From contig CM054184.1 in the NCBI GenBank assembly GCA_028829895.1, forward strand, positions 51,109,201 through 51,173,200: a stretch of 64,000 nt of DNA, written 5' to 3'. Made by a program: the position numbers and the translations under genes. This DNA comes from Sinotaia quadrata (taxonomy: Eukaryota; Mollusca; Gastropoda; Architaenioglossa; Viviparidae). The notes beneath the pieces are model-generated. The model was not told the DNA's origin and ran no database searches. It saw only the letters and a list, made by a program, of their open reading frames with translations. This document shows positions 36,256-50,200 of this stretch, in pieces (the stretch's first letter is position 1; every line of letters starts with the position of its first letter).

Positions 36256-38241
36256 AATAGGGTCTGTGTTCATGCATGTACACAAACTGTTATCTACACA
36301 GTTATCTTAGCTATCATTTTAACTATGGAAAAGAAAATTGAAAGGAAGACCAAATGTAGTAGTCTCTAGCTATTTCCTAAATGCACACAACAGTAAAAAA
36401 GAAAAAGAAAACCCTGAAATAATTGCATGGTGTAAAGTCATTTCATTCTACCTCCTGAATTCTGTTCAATTTATGCATCAGGTAAGCAAGGATTGGGGGC
36501 AATGGAAATCAGTTGTTTGTACAATTGTAGTAAACTATCTTTGTGACTTTCATGCACTTACAGGTTTTGTTGTTCCCCAATTTAACTTTTCCTTAAATTA
36601 AAATTTAAAACATATTGCTACATATTGGTGGCTTCCCTTTATTCTTTACATTATTATTTTTTAATTCTGTAAGTGCTATAAAGCAACAAAAGTGAAGCAG
36701 TTGATAAATCTGTTGTAGCATTTATCAATCAATAAATTACTTTCATTTTCAATCTTGCTTATGCCACTAAATAGAGCTGTGACAGATTTTTATAATATAT
36801 ATAAAAATATAAAATTACTAAAATTAGTATGCACAATAACACTTAAAATTTTGTGTGCAAGTAAAAAAAAGGGGGTAACTAGCATGACATACATACAGTT
36901 CAACATACATACAGTTTCCTAAAATTACACCACTACCATCCCATTTCTTTGGCCTTTTCTGTGCTTCTGTTTTGCCTGAACTTGTACACTATAATCCAAC
37001 GCTTATTATTTTCTTCCATGTACAGACTTCTAAAATCTTGTGGAAAAAATAACATATTTTGGAAAGATAGGTCTAACAAAATAACATCCAGCATTATAAT
37101 GAACAGTTTAGGAAATTTTCAATTCACATCCAGCATTACAAGGAACAAAGTTTATGAAATCTTCAAATCACATCCAGCATTATAAGGAACATGTTAAATT
37201 CTCAGTTCAAGTCCAGCGAAATGAAGAATGCAGTGTGACATTCTGAAATTCAAACTTTAAACATCTAGAAAATACTCCAGCAGATCCAACAGTATCAAAT
37301 ACAAAGGATGAATTAATATTATGACATTCTGATTATTTTTTGCTTTTTTAGGACAGTAATAAATTCACCTATTTTGGGACAAAAAAAAAGAAAAGATTGT
37401 ATAACAAGTATTGTGGTTAAAAATCAGCTTCATCAAAAGTACAAACTGTGAAACACATAAACACTGGCCCACTCATACTCACTTACACTCTTAAACCAAC
37501 TCACTAGTAGTATAAAGCTGTGAAACATAAATACTGGCCCACTCATACTCACTTATACTCTTAAACCAACTCACTAGTAGTACAAAGCTGTGAAACATAA
37601 ACACTGGCCCACCCATTCTCACTTATACTCTTAAACCAACTCACTAGTAGTACAAAACTGTAAAACATAAACACTGGCACACTCACTTGTGTTCACGGTC
37701 AAACTAGTAGTGTTATGCAAACACAAGTGGCAATGGCATGCCACAATTGAGATATCATACCAAAATGATTTGCAAATATAGCTGTGCAATAAATTATTTA
37801 AAAAATATATCTATCCAAGAATTTTTTAAGTTATTTTTTCATCATGAAATATAATACGACAAATGTGACACGAAGAGACACCATTAAAATAGTGACAGAA
37901 AAATACTTCAACAAACAAAACATCTAGAGATAAAATAAATTAATTATAACAAAAATATCCCTCTCTGCCCCGAAAGAGAAAACAGTTGAAAACTATAAAA
38001 TAAACTAAAGAGAAACACATTTAAGTGATGAATTAATTTATAGTAAAGTGAAATATAAATATGGAGTGTTTATGCAAACATACACAAAAACAACTGATAT
38101 GTGGGCATGATAAAATTAATTATCTAACAAAAAAAAAAGAAAAAGACATAGTAACAATCTAAAAGTAAAAATGTGCATTAAGAGGTTGTATACAACAAAT
38201 ACAGACTCTTTATGAGTGTGCGCTCTTACAGTTGTGTAAAA
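36256..38241. other. No gene supported; two small tandem repeats
   Basis: 37060-37215: three copies of a roughly 54 bp unit with CACATCCAGCATTATAAGGA. 37438-37690: four copies of a roughly 69 bp unit with CATAAACACTGGCCCACTCA. The rest is AT-rich without coding signal. Confidence 0.6.
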
Positions 38242-38497
38242 CAGTGGTTTTCAACCTTTTAAACACCTGTGGACTGGTGAAAATAGGAGAAATATTTTGC
38301 ATCCGTCTTATTTCTCAGCATAAAAATATTTGTGCAAAACCCCTGAAGAGAAATATTAAATTTGTTGAAAAGGCTAAATATGCCTGCCATATACGCAAAG
38401 TGTTATGCAGTAATTAACTTTTTTAACTTTTTCACGGACTGGCAGGAAATTTCTGCGGACCTGCACTGGTCCACACACTAGCAGTTGAAAACCACTG
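38242..38497. mobile_element. 256 bp hAT-type MITE
   Basis: Left end CAGTGGTTTTCAACC and right end GTTGAAAACCACTG are inverted. Flanks GTGTAAAA and GTGTAAAG agree at 7 of 8 bases, a hAT-type target duplication. Inner CTGTGGACTGG / CACGGACTGGCAGG blocks are also hAT-like. No coding capacity. Confidence 0.85.
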
Positions 38498-40177
38498 GTG
38501 TAAAGTACAGCATACAATTTAAATGCAATTTGTACAATACGTGAGCGAAAAGTACGAAAGTTGGAAGAGCTATGAGATTTGTTAACTAAATTTTGAGTCA
38601 ACAACTAAATTTGTGCTTGATTTCAAGTAGTCAAAACTTTGTTGTCCAACAACTAAATGCAATTAAAGCCCCATAAAAATATTATCATCTTAGTTAACTA
38701 TAACCTGAAATCTTATTTTTTCCAGCATCCAATGATTTAATTTTTATTTTGTTACAGAGAAGTTTGGATTATGCTTGGCTTAACTGGAAAAGAAGTGCTG
38801 AATAATGATTTCATTGTTTGCACGCATTATTGTGGCCATTCGCTTTCCAATATTGCAAATCTCAATGCCATCCTATTTCGGTTAATGAGGAGCTTGCAGG
38901 CTCTGACATCAAGCAGAAAAGCCCTTGGGTCCAGAACCAGTTTTGGACATAGAGATTTTTCTCTTTTGATTGCCATCTACTAGGGTCCCTAGCTCATGAA
39001 TGTTGAACTTACTGGTCGTAACTGTAATATAAGGAAAGCTCAGTGGCTCTGGTGTAAAGGTTATGACAAGGTCATGGGGTTCATGCATAAACTGAATCAC
39101 TAAGATTTTATTCAAGTTTCTACCTCCCCCCCCCCCCAGCTCATAAGTGTTGAGTTCTTTTGGTCAAGAATGTAAGTGCACAGGGCTTGTTTGACAATTG
39201 GCAAAATATCCATTATTATTAGTCTGTTGTATGTTCAGAAATGTACAGAATTATTAAATTTGCGCCAAAATAATCATCAAACAGATTTTTTGCCAGCATC
39301 TATAAAAGAGCTATAAATAACAACCTGATGCAATGATGCAAAAACAATAAGCTTATTTCAGCCATATATATTGCAAGGTACAGCAGTAATGTGAGTATCC
39401 AGAAGAGGTAAAATAACTCTTGGACAGTTAGAAATTGTAACTAATTTGTAGTACAGGGCAGGTAACATTTTACCTTGTCAGTAGTTGTGTTTTTGTTGGT
39501 ATAACTTTAAAAGAAATAGAAACAGAATATAATTAAAACATCAGAAAGAAAACTGTGTGGTCAGTTTTAATACAGATGTTAAATGGATTAAAAAAAAAAA
39601 AAAAAAGAGGACAAAAACTATATTCATGTTTAAAATATATCCAAAATATATTTTTCTTCAGAAGGGAAATTACAAACCATTATTCTCAAAAAAAGAAAAA
39701 AATGGAGTTTTTCGTTTTGCTTGCTAAACTTTTTTGAAAAAACTCACACATTTGTTCTGCTTATCTGATGGACTTTTGCCGAAAATAAATTTTCAGACTG
39801 ACACAACCTCAGTCAGACCAGTAAATAAATCTCTGTTCTGCTTGTCCAATGGGCAGCTGGTAAAGAATACATTTAAAAAAAAAAAACCCCAATATACCCT
39901 GCATTACATTTTAATGTCTCTGGGAAAAAATACTTAATTTAATTAATTCCTTGAGAACCGGACAACAAAGATCTGGCTGTACTGTACATTTGTGTACACT
40001 GTATACAAGTAACAATAAAAGGTGTTGATATCTGAAATTAAACAAATACAATCTTTTAAAAAGAAGAGTTTTTAAAAGCAAAACTTTTGTGAACATAGCT
40101 GTACTCTCTTGACTGCTGAATGAGTTTTAGTTTGTGTATCCATTGTGTGATCCCTATTGTGTGCATGTAGCTTTAGA
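38498..40177. other. No gene seen; dispersed repeat pair
   Basis: Two similar stretches (AGCTCATGAATGTTGA at about 38992 and AGCTCATAAGTGTTGA at about 39138) suggest an old duplicated repeat. A C-run lies at 39126-39138 and A-runs near 39590. Confidence 0.4.
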
Positions 40178-40420
40178 GCTTGGCCAGAATTCTGTCACCT
40201 GCAGTTGGTAGGAGATAAATCATGGCCAGAATTAACTGGTCACCTCCAGTTTGCTAGGAGATAAATAACGACCACAATTTTGATCACCTGCAGTTCGCTA
40301 GGAGATAAATCATGACCAGAATTTTGGTCACCAGCAGTTCACTAGGAGATATATCATGACCACAATTCTGGTCACCTGAAATTCGCTAGAAGATAAATCA
40401 TGACCACTGGTCACTGGCAA
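40178..40420. repeat. Minisatellite, about 44 bp unit
   Basis: Five copies containing GTCACCTGCAGTTCGCTAGG and AGATAAATCATGACC. Confidence 0.85.
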
Positions 40421-43400
40421 TCAAGACATTAAAAATAAGCCATCAACTGAAGACAAGCACACAATCTGTCTACATTATCATATATAAAGACTATTTATAT
40501 TTAATATAACTTGTTAAAATGGCTTTAAAAAAACAACTAAGTATATATTGAGTCAATCTAGCACATACATATAAAGATTTTGAGCAAAATGAAGTTTAAA
40601 TATTCTGTTCTACATCAATACTTACAATCCTACAATTCAACAGTACTGCACAAAATATCATCAGCAAATCTCAATTTAAAAATAATAAATAAAAAGTCTG
40701 TATTTATTTTCAAATCTGAAAACCCCACACATGCAACATTTCTTTTTTTATAACAAGTTTCAAAATGAACCATGCACCTGGTGAGATTATTAATACAAGA
40801 AAAACATTACATCAAAGTCAGCCTGACATTAAAAAAAATATAACTCAGCATAATATTTTAACAAATTCGTCAGACGTAATTTGTGCAAAATAACTGATTA
40901 ACTTAGCTTAATGATTTCTTATTACAGTGCAATATTAAAACTTTACAGCAAAAGTATCTGAACTCAAGCAATATGGCTAAGGAAACATTAATCAAGTGAT
41001 TACATACAACCACACTTTTGTCAACAGGTTCTACATGCTATGCATGGCACAATAAAAATGTGTATAAATGACAGAAACTGTAGACTTCAAACATTTACAA
41101 CCACAGAACAAAAATGCCTTATGGCAGAAAATCTGTTCAAAACTTTCTAAAGAAAATGCACCTGTCCATAGGTTTGCCGACAGCAAGTGCCTGCACAGCA
41201 AATATTTCTGTCCTTGGGTAATTTCTACCCAACACATCTTAGGGTGTCTCCACATTATAGGTGAAAGCAAACACATTCATGTACCGCCAGAATGACAGCA
41301 AACTAATCTATTAGAAAGTTTACAATTCTTATTCTTTCGAATGAACTGTAAACATTCCTAAATATTCTTCTTAAACACAGACAGTCAGCATATTTTCATT
41401 TATTCATGTTCAGTATTCCCAGACTTCAAATACTGCTTGAATACATTCATTTATCTTTAGTATTCCCAGACTTCAAATACTGCTTGAATACATTCATTTA
41501 TCTTTAATATTTCTAGTCTTCAAATACTGCTTGAATACACTCAAACTGTTTTCAATATATAATATTCATTCAAATTGTGTTAGTATTTACATTCTTGAAA
41601 AGAGTCACCAAACCCATGCAATAAATAACATTTTTTATTTATGCAATGTCATTATTTTTATAATATTTAAAAATAAATATTCAAACAACAGAATTTTGAA
41701 GGAATCTACCTGATTTTTTATATTATAAATCAAGAGACTACCAATAAATCTAAAACTGGCTTGAGTCCTGAACACAAATGGCCTCAGTAAAACAGCCATA
41801 AAGAATGAGAATATTTATTGTATATAAAATTAACCAGAAACACATACATTGTCTGCTAAACTACAATTTTACTATCTGCATAACCTTACACATACTAATT
41901 ACATTACCTGATAGAGCAAATTTATTTAGTGACATTTGTTTTCCCCTAATCAGAAAAAGTATCAATGAACTAGGGGAGACAATGGTGTTTTTTTTTACTA
42001 AACCTGCTCACAACACCTAAAAATTAATGTAAGTAAACTTTTTCTTTGTCAGGCAAAATTTGATGCAATGGGAACTAAGTCAACACCATCAGTAAAACAG
42101 AAAAATGTGAAAAACGATGAAAAATAACTGTAAATAAATGTTTTATCACAGACTAGTGTTTTGTTCCACTGATATAAATGGGTTGGTAAAGGAGAAACAA
42201 CTCTTTGCTATACCCTTTTTGTAAAAACTAATAATCTCTTTTCCCTTCTCTTGTTTGTCAGCACACAAAATAAAAAAAAGGTCTACATATTACACCCGAA
42301 CCACATACAATCCTCTAACAGACCACTTTATTTTCACTGTTGTATATACAGATTTAAATATAATAATATATACATATAATATATAGAAAAATAAGCAATT
42401 ACAACCTACTGAGAGTAAGCAACCATTCATGCTGGGTCAGAAAGGTTCAAAGGTCACTCTATTATGCAAATATTAGCATCAGATTTGAACACAATAGCAT
42501 TTATTTATTTGAAGCTAGCATCAGTTGATTAATAATTTAAATTAAATAAATGGGGCCTAAAAAAAATGTTACAAAGTTGGAATATTATTATAAAAGCTGT
42601 TGTATCACCTGGTTAATGAGAGGCACCAAAAAACCCAGAAAATTACTAATTACTTCTGATTTATCTAAACTGATGAAGCTACTTTTGTAAAAGAAAATTT
42701 CTTTTATGATATTGGTCAAATACTTTACAGACACTGATGATGGCAAACTTCAAAAAACAAAGACTAAAATGAAGCTGGAAGACAGCCCAAAACACAAGAA
42801 ATATAAACATTAGAAATAAATCACCCAAATCCTTTTTTGACAATATTTAAGTTCTAAAAAAATACATATCCATGGTTTAAAATGAAGAATAAGTTTAATT
42901 TCTTTGAAAGTTAAGTAAAACTGAGAAACGTTCACTGTTATGTGTTTTATAAGAAGATATCAAAGGACAAGATTATAACCCAATGGAACAAAAAAACTAT
43001 TATCACACAGTTGCAATGGAGAAAGATCAAATGCACATACATCTATGGGTCAAAGGTGAGAATAATTTACACATTCTAATGCACACCAAGCAGCTAATGA
43101 TACAAGTTCTGCTAAGTCTACTGTACACAACAATAGTGAGTGACATGCTCTGGTAATTTCCAGCATTTCTGGTCACTCACAAAAAAATGTGCGCTGGTGT
43201 ACAGGGTCATCTGATGCAGACTAAATGTAGCACTGCTGGGTGGCACTGGCATCTTTTGATAATTGCATCACAGAATTTCAACTTTAACACTTTCAATGTT
43301 CATTCAGTATTTTTTCTTTGGGTAAACTATCACACAAGTGTCAGGTCCCCTCTTATTGGGATTTTGAAGCAGCAATTACTCTGCCATAAGCCCTTTAAGT

Positions 43401-43960
43401 CAGATGTATGCTGGACTTGCATTGATGTTAATATATAAATATCATTAAATTGCACATTGATTAATATCTTTATTTCCAAGCAAATAATGCCAGTTACAAA
43501 TCTCCAGTATTGCATAATTGCATGAGTTTAGTTTGAATATCTGTTCTCTAACACAATTTCTTCCCTTAATGCACTCTATGTTTATTTTGAGATGTCATTT
43601 TGGCAAACCTATTGTCTAAGAAAATGACAAGAGTCTGGATAATTCTAGCATTTCTTTTGTTCACTACAGGCAATACCTCACACAAAATAATGACTTCACA
43701 GCTGCCCAAATGCTATGTTATGGAGACAAATTGGCCACTCAGTTTCTAATGTCTATGTAACTCAGGAAACTAGCAGCAAAAGCCACACTCCCATGCAGAC
43801 TAGAACTGAATTACATACCAAGCGGTCAAATGACAAGACACACACCACACAGAAAAGAAGAAAGGAAACAAGTATGCTAGCTTGCTTCCCCATGAAATAT
43901 GACTGGATGCCAAGTGGGAACAATTTTCTGATGAAGTTTTCCTTTAGGAGGGAAAGTAAT
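40421..43960. other. AT-rich, CpG-poor, no gene supported
   Basis: May be partly OTULIN 3' UTR or its downstream flank. A 48 bp unit with TATTCCCAGACTTCAAATAC is present three times at 41395-41545. Open frames elsewhere are short and unrecognised. Confidence 0.45.
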
Positions 43961-44112
43961 CAGACATTATAATCATCCTTAGCAAGCAGATAGCAGCCAG
44001 GCTATTAAACAACAGGCACATTATAGTGGCAGTTGTCCCCAGCTAGCAGACACCAGTCAGGCAACAGGCACATTATAGTGACGATCATCCTCAGCTAGCA
44101 GACAGCAGTCAG
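43961..44112 (-). repeat. 52-60 bp tandem repeat spanning the OTULIN stop codon
   Basis: Three copies on the minus strand. Copy 1 (44112-44061) is the coding end with CGTCACTATAATGTGCC. Copy 2 (44060 to about 44010) is in the 3' UTR and keeps CACTATAATGTGCCTGTTG. Copy 3 (44000-43961) has lost six bases over the His codon. Spacing between the AGCTAGCA landmarks is 52 and then 60 bp. Confidence 0.85.
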
Positions 44113-44230
44113 GCCAGTTTCCTGGTGCATCATCCGGAAAACAGCAGTCAAAATCCTCTTGCCCAAAGTGATCTAGCCGAGCAACCCGTAATTTAACCCC
44201 AAGACAGTGACCCAGCAAACACATTTCTAC
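44057..44230 (-). CDS. OTULIN: OTULIN-like exon 6 (catalytic histidine, stop)
   Basis: A 174-nt terminal exon starting [14 protein letters not shown] and ending [12 protein letters not shown], then TGA. It holds the catalytic His and Asn. The acceptor CTTTGCAG|GTAGAA is good. The last 52 bases are tandemly repeated beyond the stop. The nearest AATAAA (minus strand) that I see is at 43581-43586, about 470 nt after the stop. Confidence 0.9.
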   Translation of the reverse strand, partial: VEMCLLGHCLGVKLRVARLDHFGQEDFDCCFPDDAPGNWPDCCLLAEDDRHYNVPVA

Positions 44231-47200
44231 CTGCAAAGTAAACAGAAGCAACTGAGTTATGCCTTTTATATCTGCAAAATAAAAAATAGCAAGACAAATC
44301 TGAGTTACGTATTTCACAAATGAAAAATTGTATGATGGAACAGTATTAATTAAATACTCAAGTTCTCTATTAGGAAAAGTTCGGATATCACAATATTTAT
44401 CTATCCATTATTTAAAATAAGTATGCAAGTGAACCTAATTCTGACATTAAAATAACTGTTGTGAAGATTACCTGATCCACACCAGCAGAATCTCCCACGC
44501 AGTTGATGTGATTTTTCACAAAATCTACAACAGTTTCTGATGTATCTCGAGCAAAGAGAAGCCAAGCAAATGTTGGCACTTCCTCTTCCTGTGACATCTC
44601 GTGATGGAGGTCGACGGCTCTAAACAGCATCATCAGCTTCATGCCTTCCATCAACTCCACTTCAAACCTCTCACAACCATTTAACAAACTGAGGGTTCGA
44701 GCCTCACGTTCTTCCTGCGATTGCAAGGCACTAATTTCTTCTATCTGTTAATTATAATACAAAACAAAGAAAAATAATTCAGACTGAGAAATGTACAAAA
44801 CTTCTTTTTAGAGAAAATTGCTTGTAAATACATCATGAAATTAATTTAAACTGAGAAATGGTCCAAAACTTCTTTTTTGAAAGAATCATTCATAAATTCA
44901 ATGAAATTAATTTAAATGTTCTACATATCTTTTAGAAAACATTCGCTTTTAAACGCAACATGTAATTATTAAACAGAGAAATAGGATGACATTATTCTTT
45001 AAAAGAAACATGAAACTTAATTCATGCATTCATAATAAACTCCTAAAATTATCAATTTAAAAATAAATAAATATCAATAGATACACTTCCTGAGAAAGAG
45101 TTGAGCAGAGCAAAAGCATAATTTGAAGTAAAAAGGCATTTTCTTTAATTTGAAGTTTAAAAAAATTTTTTTTTTTTTAGTTTTCCAAAACTATGTATTG
45201 TAATCTTAATTATTCAAACACTAATGCAATAAAATTAATTATTATTACGGACTATTATCATTTTAAATGGATTTTGTTGACTGTTTCAATCTTATGATTC
45301 TTCCTCATATGCAGCAAAGAAATTTAATACTTGTTAACACAGTTAATAATAATAAATGGATATAAAACCATCATAGAGATAAATAAGCAGATTTAAACAA
45401 TAACAGCTCTATTCACTTTAAATTTGTTACTATTTCTGATACTTCATTACTGTTTTGTATCTTATTCATCTTGATTTTTTACGATTAGCAATATTAGTAA
45501 GAAAACATAAATAAATAACAAGCATTACTAAAAACCAGTCGTTATGGTGCTTTTTAACTAGTTAAACATTCAAAGAAATGAAAGAATTAGAAAAAAAAGA
45601 AATAATATACTGACTGTAGCATACAAGGATAAAACACATTTACAAATGGTGGAAAACTTGCTGTCTTCATTGTCCCACTTAAGGCGACTGGCGAAAGTCC
45701 AGTCCTGAAGACCAGAGGCTGGGTCTGAGTGCAGAGCGTGGAGTCTATCGACAATAGATATCAATCCTGGCCATCGCTGCGTGACACGATAGCCTGCAGT
45801 TAGCACTTGATACAAAGTACACCGGAGGGCACAATAGTTGTCTCCCCTTACCCGACGTATGTGATGGCAATGGAACAGTTGTGGAACGGCCAAGTATCCC
45901 TGAGGTCAATTTTTTTTTAAAAAGAGGTGGAAAAGAGAAAATTATGATCATTTAATTAACAAACAAGTTCATAAAGTGCTTAAGCTAAAATCATTAATTA
46001 ACAAACAAGAGGGTAAAGTGTATTTAAAACTGAATGGATTTGAATTAATCATTAAACAAAATAAAAACGGTAAAAGCAAAAGGCTGATATCTGTCAAAAC
46101 AGGTTAAGTCTAAACATGCATTTCATATGATATGGGATGGGTGGTGAGCTTTGTTAATCAATTATGGTGAAAATAATCTAGTATCAGATAAATGCATTGT
46201 TAAAAGATTTAATATAAAGCAACTTAGAACTCAATATTAGTTTAGAAATAATGTGTTGTTTTTTTTGGGAGGAGAGAATATCCACTGCTTTATCTATATG
46301 GTTTTTTCATCTTGTCCCAAAGAAAATAGAATGTTTAGATCATGGTAACCCTAATTTTTGCTTAAACTTGATATAATATAAAATAATTCTTTGCCTCTAT
46401 TAATATCTCAAGATAAAATGCATAATCGCTGAAGTCAAAAGGAGATAGTTTATTAAAGCGAATTCCTTCATCAATTTTTCTTTAATTTGATATTTTAAAA
46501 CTGTGTTGGCGATTTTGTGTCAATGCTAATCATTAGCTACTGTTTTATTACATGGAATTAAAATTTTTCACAATGTTTCAAACTAATTCTACAAACAAAT
46601 ACTATGAAACTTTGCTACAATGCAGTCTGCTACAATGTGAATTCAGATATCACACAATCATAAGTTGCCCCCCCCCCCCCCTTTTTTTTTTCGTGTTGCA
46701 GATTATGTTAAATATAAAAATCTCTAAGACAATCACAGCAATCAATTCTGTCACAAATGTTAATTTCTTGCGAGAGAGATGCCACTTTGTTGATGAGATT
46801 GGGGAAGACTGTTATACAGTTCTCCACCTCTGTAAATTAAAATTTTTTTTCTCAATGTACATGTATATTTATGCTAAGGAAGGACGTGTCACAAGAATTT
46901 ATATATTCTTATTTGTTTTTGAGATTTTTATATTTTTACATACTTTGATATCTTCTTTGCACAAAAAATATATTTTCTTATTTAAAATTGTGATTTAGTT
47001 GTAAATAAAGTTGTTTCAAAGCTCTCTATTGTTAAAAAAAAGAAAATGTGCACATTTCTTAAACCCTAAAGTATGTATTGTGGTTCAAAATTATCACCAT
47101 TCTTTTTAAATGAAAACAAAGAGCATTATCTCCCCTCCATTATTAATGGTTAAAATGCTTTACTGCCTTTTAGGTCTATTGTTTTGAGGAATACCCACAT

Positions 47201-50200
47201 AATGTATAGTTTCTTTGTTGACTTTAGGGATCTGAAGCTAATTGATGCAAGTGCTGACTGAAATAAACTCTTTTATTATTAATTTCTATATCAATTTAAA
47301 TTACTTCTACTAACATTAGTAACAGTGATAAACAGTTAATTAGAAGGATTCTTAAAAATAATTAAGGTCAAATAGTATGTCTCCATGAAAAAACAACAAA
47401 GCTCCATTATCATAGACTGCACACAAAATCATCACTTTGTTTTAGCTGAAAACTATTAAAAACGTGACCTCAAAAAGATCCCCATCTGGCTTGAATTTGT
47501 TTTAGTGTTTTAGTTGAAACCTACACATCTACACCTCCACCCCACCCTCAACAAAATAAATAAATAAATTTTAAAAAAATCATTATTCTAGAATGCAATT
47601 TGTTTTAGTTGGAACCTATTAAACACATCGAACCTCCTTCCAAAATTCATTCTAGCTTGCAATTTGTTTTAGTTGAAACCTATTAAATACATCTACCCCC
47701 CCCACCACCACCACCATTCTAAGCATGCAATTTGTTTTAGTTCAAACTCACTAAACACTTCTGGATATTTATTTGAAAATAAATATTAATGAAAAATAAA
47801 ATGCAATGCATATCCATCATCTCTATAAAATGTTTTTGTGTTATCCATTAAAAAAATCCCAAACAAGGAAGGACCCCCCCCCCCACACACACACACCCTA
47901 TATACTTGTAATGTACTGATTCAGTGTCTGATTATATGAACTGCTTGCTGAAAGGTGATTTAAAGAAACAAAAATGATCTTAATGTGTTGATTCACAAAA
48001 TGGTTACTGAACTACCTGCTGAAAGATTTAGAGAAACAAAAATGATCTAATGTATTGATTCACAAAATGATAATATTCACCACTTGATGAAAGATTATTC
48101 AGAGAAATAAAGTGATCTTAATGGGTTGATTCACAACATGATCGCAAGCTTACCTGTTTTATTGTCTGTGCTTTGTCTGTCTGCCCTTTCCATTCTTGTT
48201 CTGCATAGTCTGTAATATTCATGGCCTCTCCGATACTAACAACCTTGTCCTTAGCAAACCCTGAGAAGCAAAAAATAAAATAAATAAATAAATAAAATGA
48301 TTTGATAAGTTATGAAAAGTTCTGAGAACTCCTTAACATAAATTTTGGACACTGATACAAACAGCAAAAGTGCAACAGTCAAAAATATGTATCAAAAGTT
48401 GGAATTGTTCTGAGGACTAAAAACTGAAGATGAAACCACTTCTTTTTAAAACAAAAACCTCTGTGCCTTAGCCAAGAACAAAGAAAACCTCTGTATATGC
48501 GTATATGAAGCATCCTATATGTATTTATATCTACATTACATATTTATGATATGTATATTTATATATTTTATTACTATTAGTACTACTACCATAGTAAAAG
48601 TCTAAGTTCAGTCAACAGACCAGCTACTTCTTACAGTAGCAGTGTAAATGTTTAATGTAATAAAACAAAATCAAACGGCACAAAACACAAAGCACTAGGC
48701 ATATCATTACTGATGCTAGTGTTAAGTGCCTAAAATCTCTTCACAGTTATTAACTATTAAAAGAAAAACAATGCAGTTATAAGAGATCTACAATTTGCAG
48801 TGTCGTTATCTACTATTACAAGAGTAATAAGCAATCATGATAAAAAAAACCAACAGCCTCACGAGTAGAAATACTTTTAGTGTCATTCTCAAATGAACAC
48901 TAAAGAGTACAATCAATATCCTCATGAGAAAAAGAGCTAGTAGTACTGGTAGGTGTATCATTCTCTAGAAATACAAGATTAATTAACAGTACACAGTACA
49001 ATACAACAGCCTTATGAGTAATAGAACTAAAACTATTTATAGCACATCACTCTAGAAATACAAGATTAATTCACAATACACAGTAAGAGACAACGGTCTT
49101 ATGAGTAGGAGAACTACAGCTATTTATAGCACACTTTCTCTAGAAATACAAGAATAAGAAACAATCAAGAGTAAAATGCAACAGTGTAATGAGTGTCAGA
49201 ACTAAGCAGTAATAGTAATACTAGTAGACTAGTACTGGTACAGTAGTAATGTCATTCTCTAGTAATACAATAATATTAACAGTAAATAATACAATAATAA
49301 AGTCACATATATATAATAATTAATTATTAATTTAATTAGTTCTATAATAACCTAATTTTATCACTACTTTTATTTTTAGTAACTTATAGTAGTTACACTA
49401 AACAGTCATACTCTATTATGTGTAATCTAAACAAGAGGAATAGCTTCTCAACAACATTTCCCATTCAATTCTGTATGGTAGTTCTGGCATACAATTGAAA
49501 TTAATTCATTCATGTAATGCCATGCAAGTTTATATGCTTTATGTAACAGTATAAAAACTATAATACTCTGTTAACACTAAAAAATCCATGCATCAATTGG
49601 ATAATCTGTTGACACCATTCTCTGAAAGGTCTGTCATCATGGATGATTTGTTGATAGCATGCCCTGAAAGGTCTGTGCATAACTGGATGATCTGTTGATA
49701 GCATGCCCTGAAAGGTCTGTGCATTAGTTGGGTAATCTACTGACAGCCTTGATAGGTCTGTGCATCATTGGATGATCTGTTGATAGCATGCCCTGAAAGA
49801 TCTGTGCATAACTGGATGATCTGTTGATAGCATGCCCTGAAAGGTTTGTGCATCAGTTTGGTAATCTACTGACAGCCTTGATAGGTCTGTGCATAACTGG
49901 ATGATCTATTGATAGCATGCCCTGAAAGATCTGTGCAGCAATTGGATACTCTGTTGACTGAGTGCCATGATAGCCTTTTACAGCACACTTACATATTTTT
50001 TCCCCAGCAAGTAGTACTAATTAAAAAAGGATTTACAGTGGACCTTCACATAACAATATTAATTCAACACAGACGAGTAATGTCAAATGTCAAATGAACA
50101 TTATGTGAGTATGGAATGGAAATGATAGTAGATAAAAAATAATCTAAATAATGTAACCAATTTTGTCAATTAAATAATAAATGTGGATTTAATTATTGCT

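Noticed and set aside
38771..38983. 70-residue plus-strand frame
   Set aside because: No motif, and it lies in sequence that appears to be an old repeat.
39010..39120. tRNA-derived SINE
   Set aside because: AGCTCAGTGG and GGGGTTCATGC loosely recall A and B boxes, but spacing and folding do not support a tRNA-like head.
41031..41295. Overlapping frames on both strands (75-81 residues)
   Set aside because: Neither resembles a known family, and their mutual overlap suggests chance.
46552..46998. 148-residue open frame in OTULIN intron 3
   Set aside because: Phe/Ile/Lys-rich output of AT-rich intron sequence with a poly-C/poly-T run; no motif.
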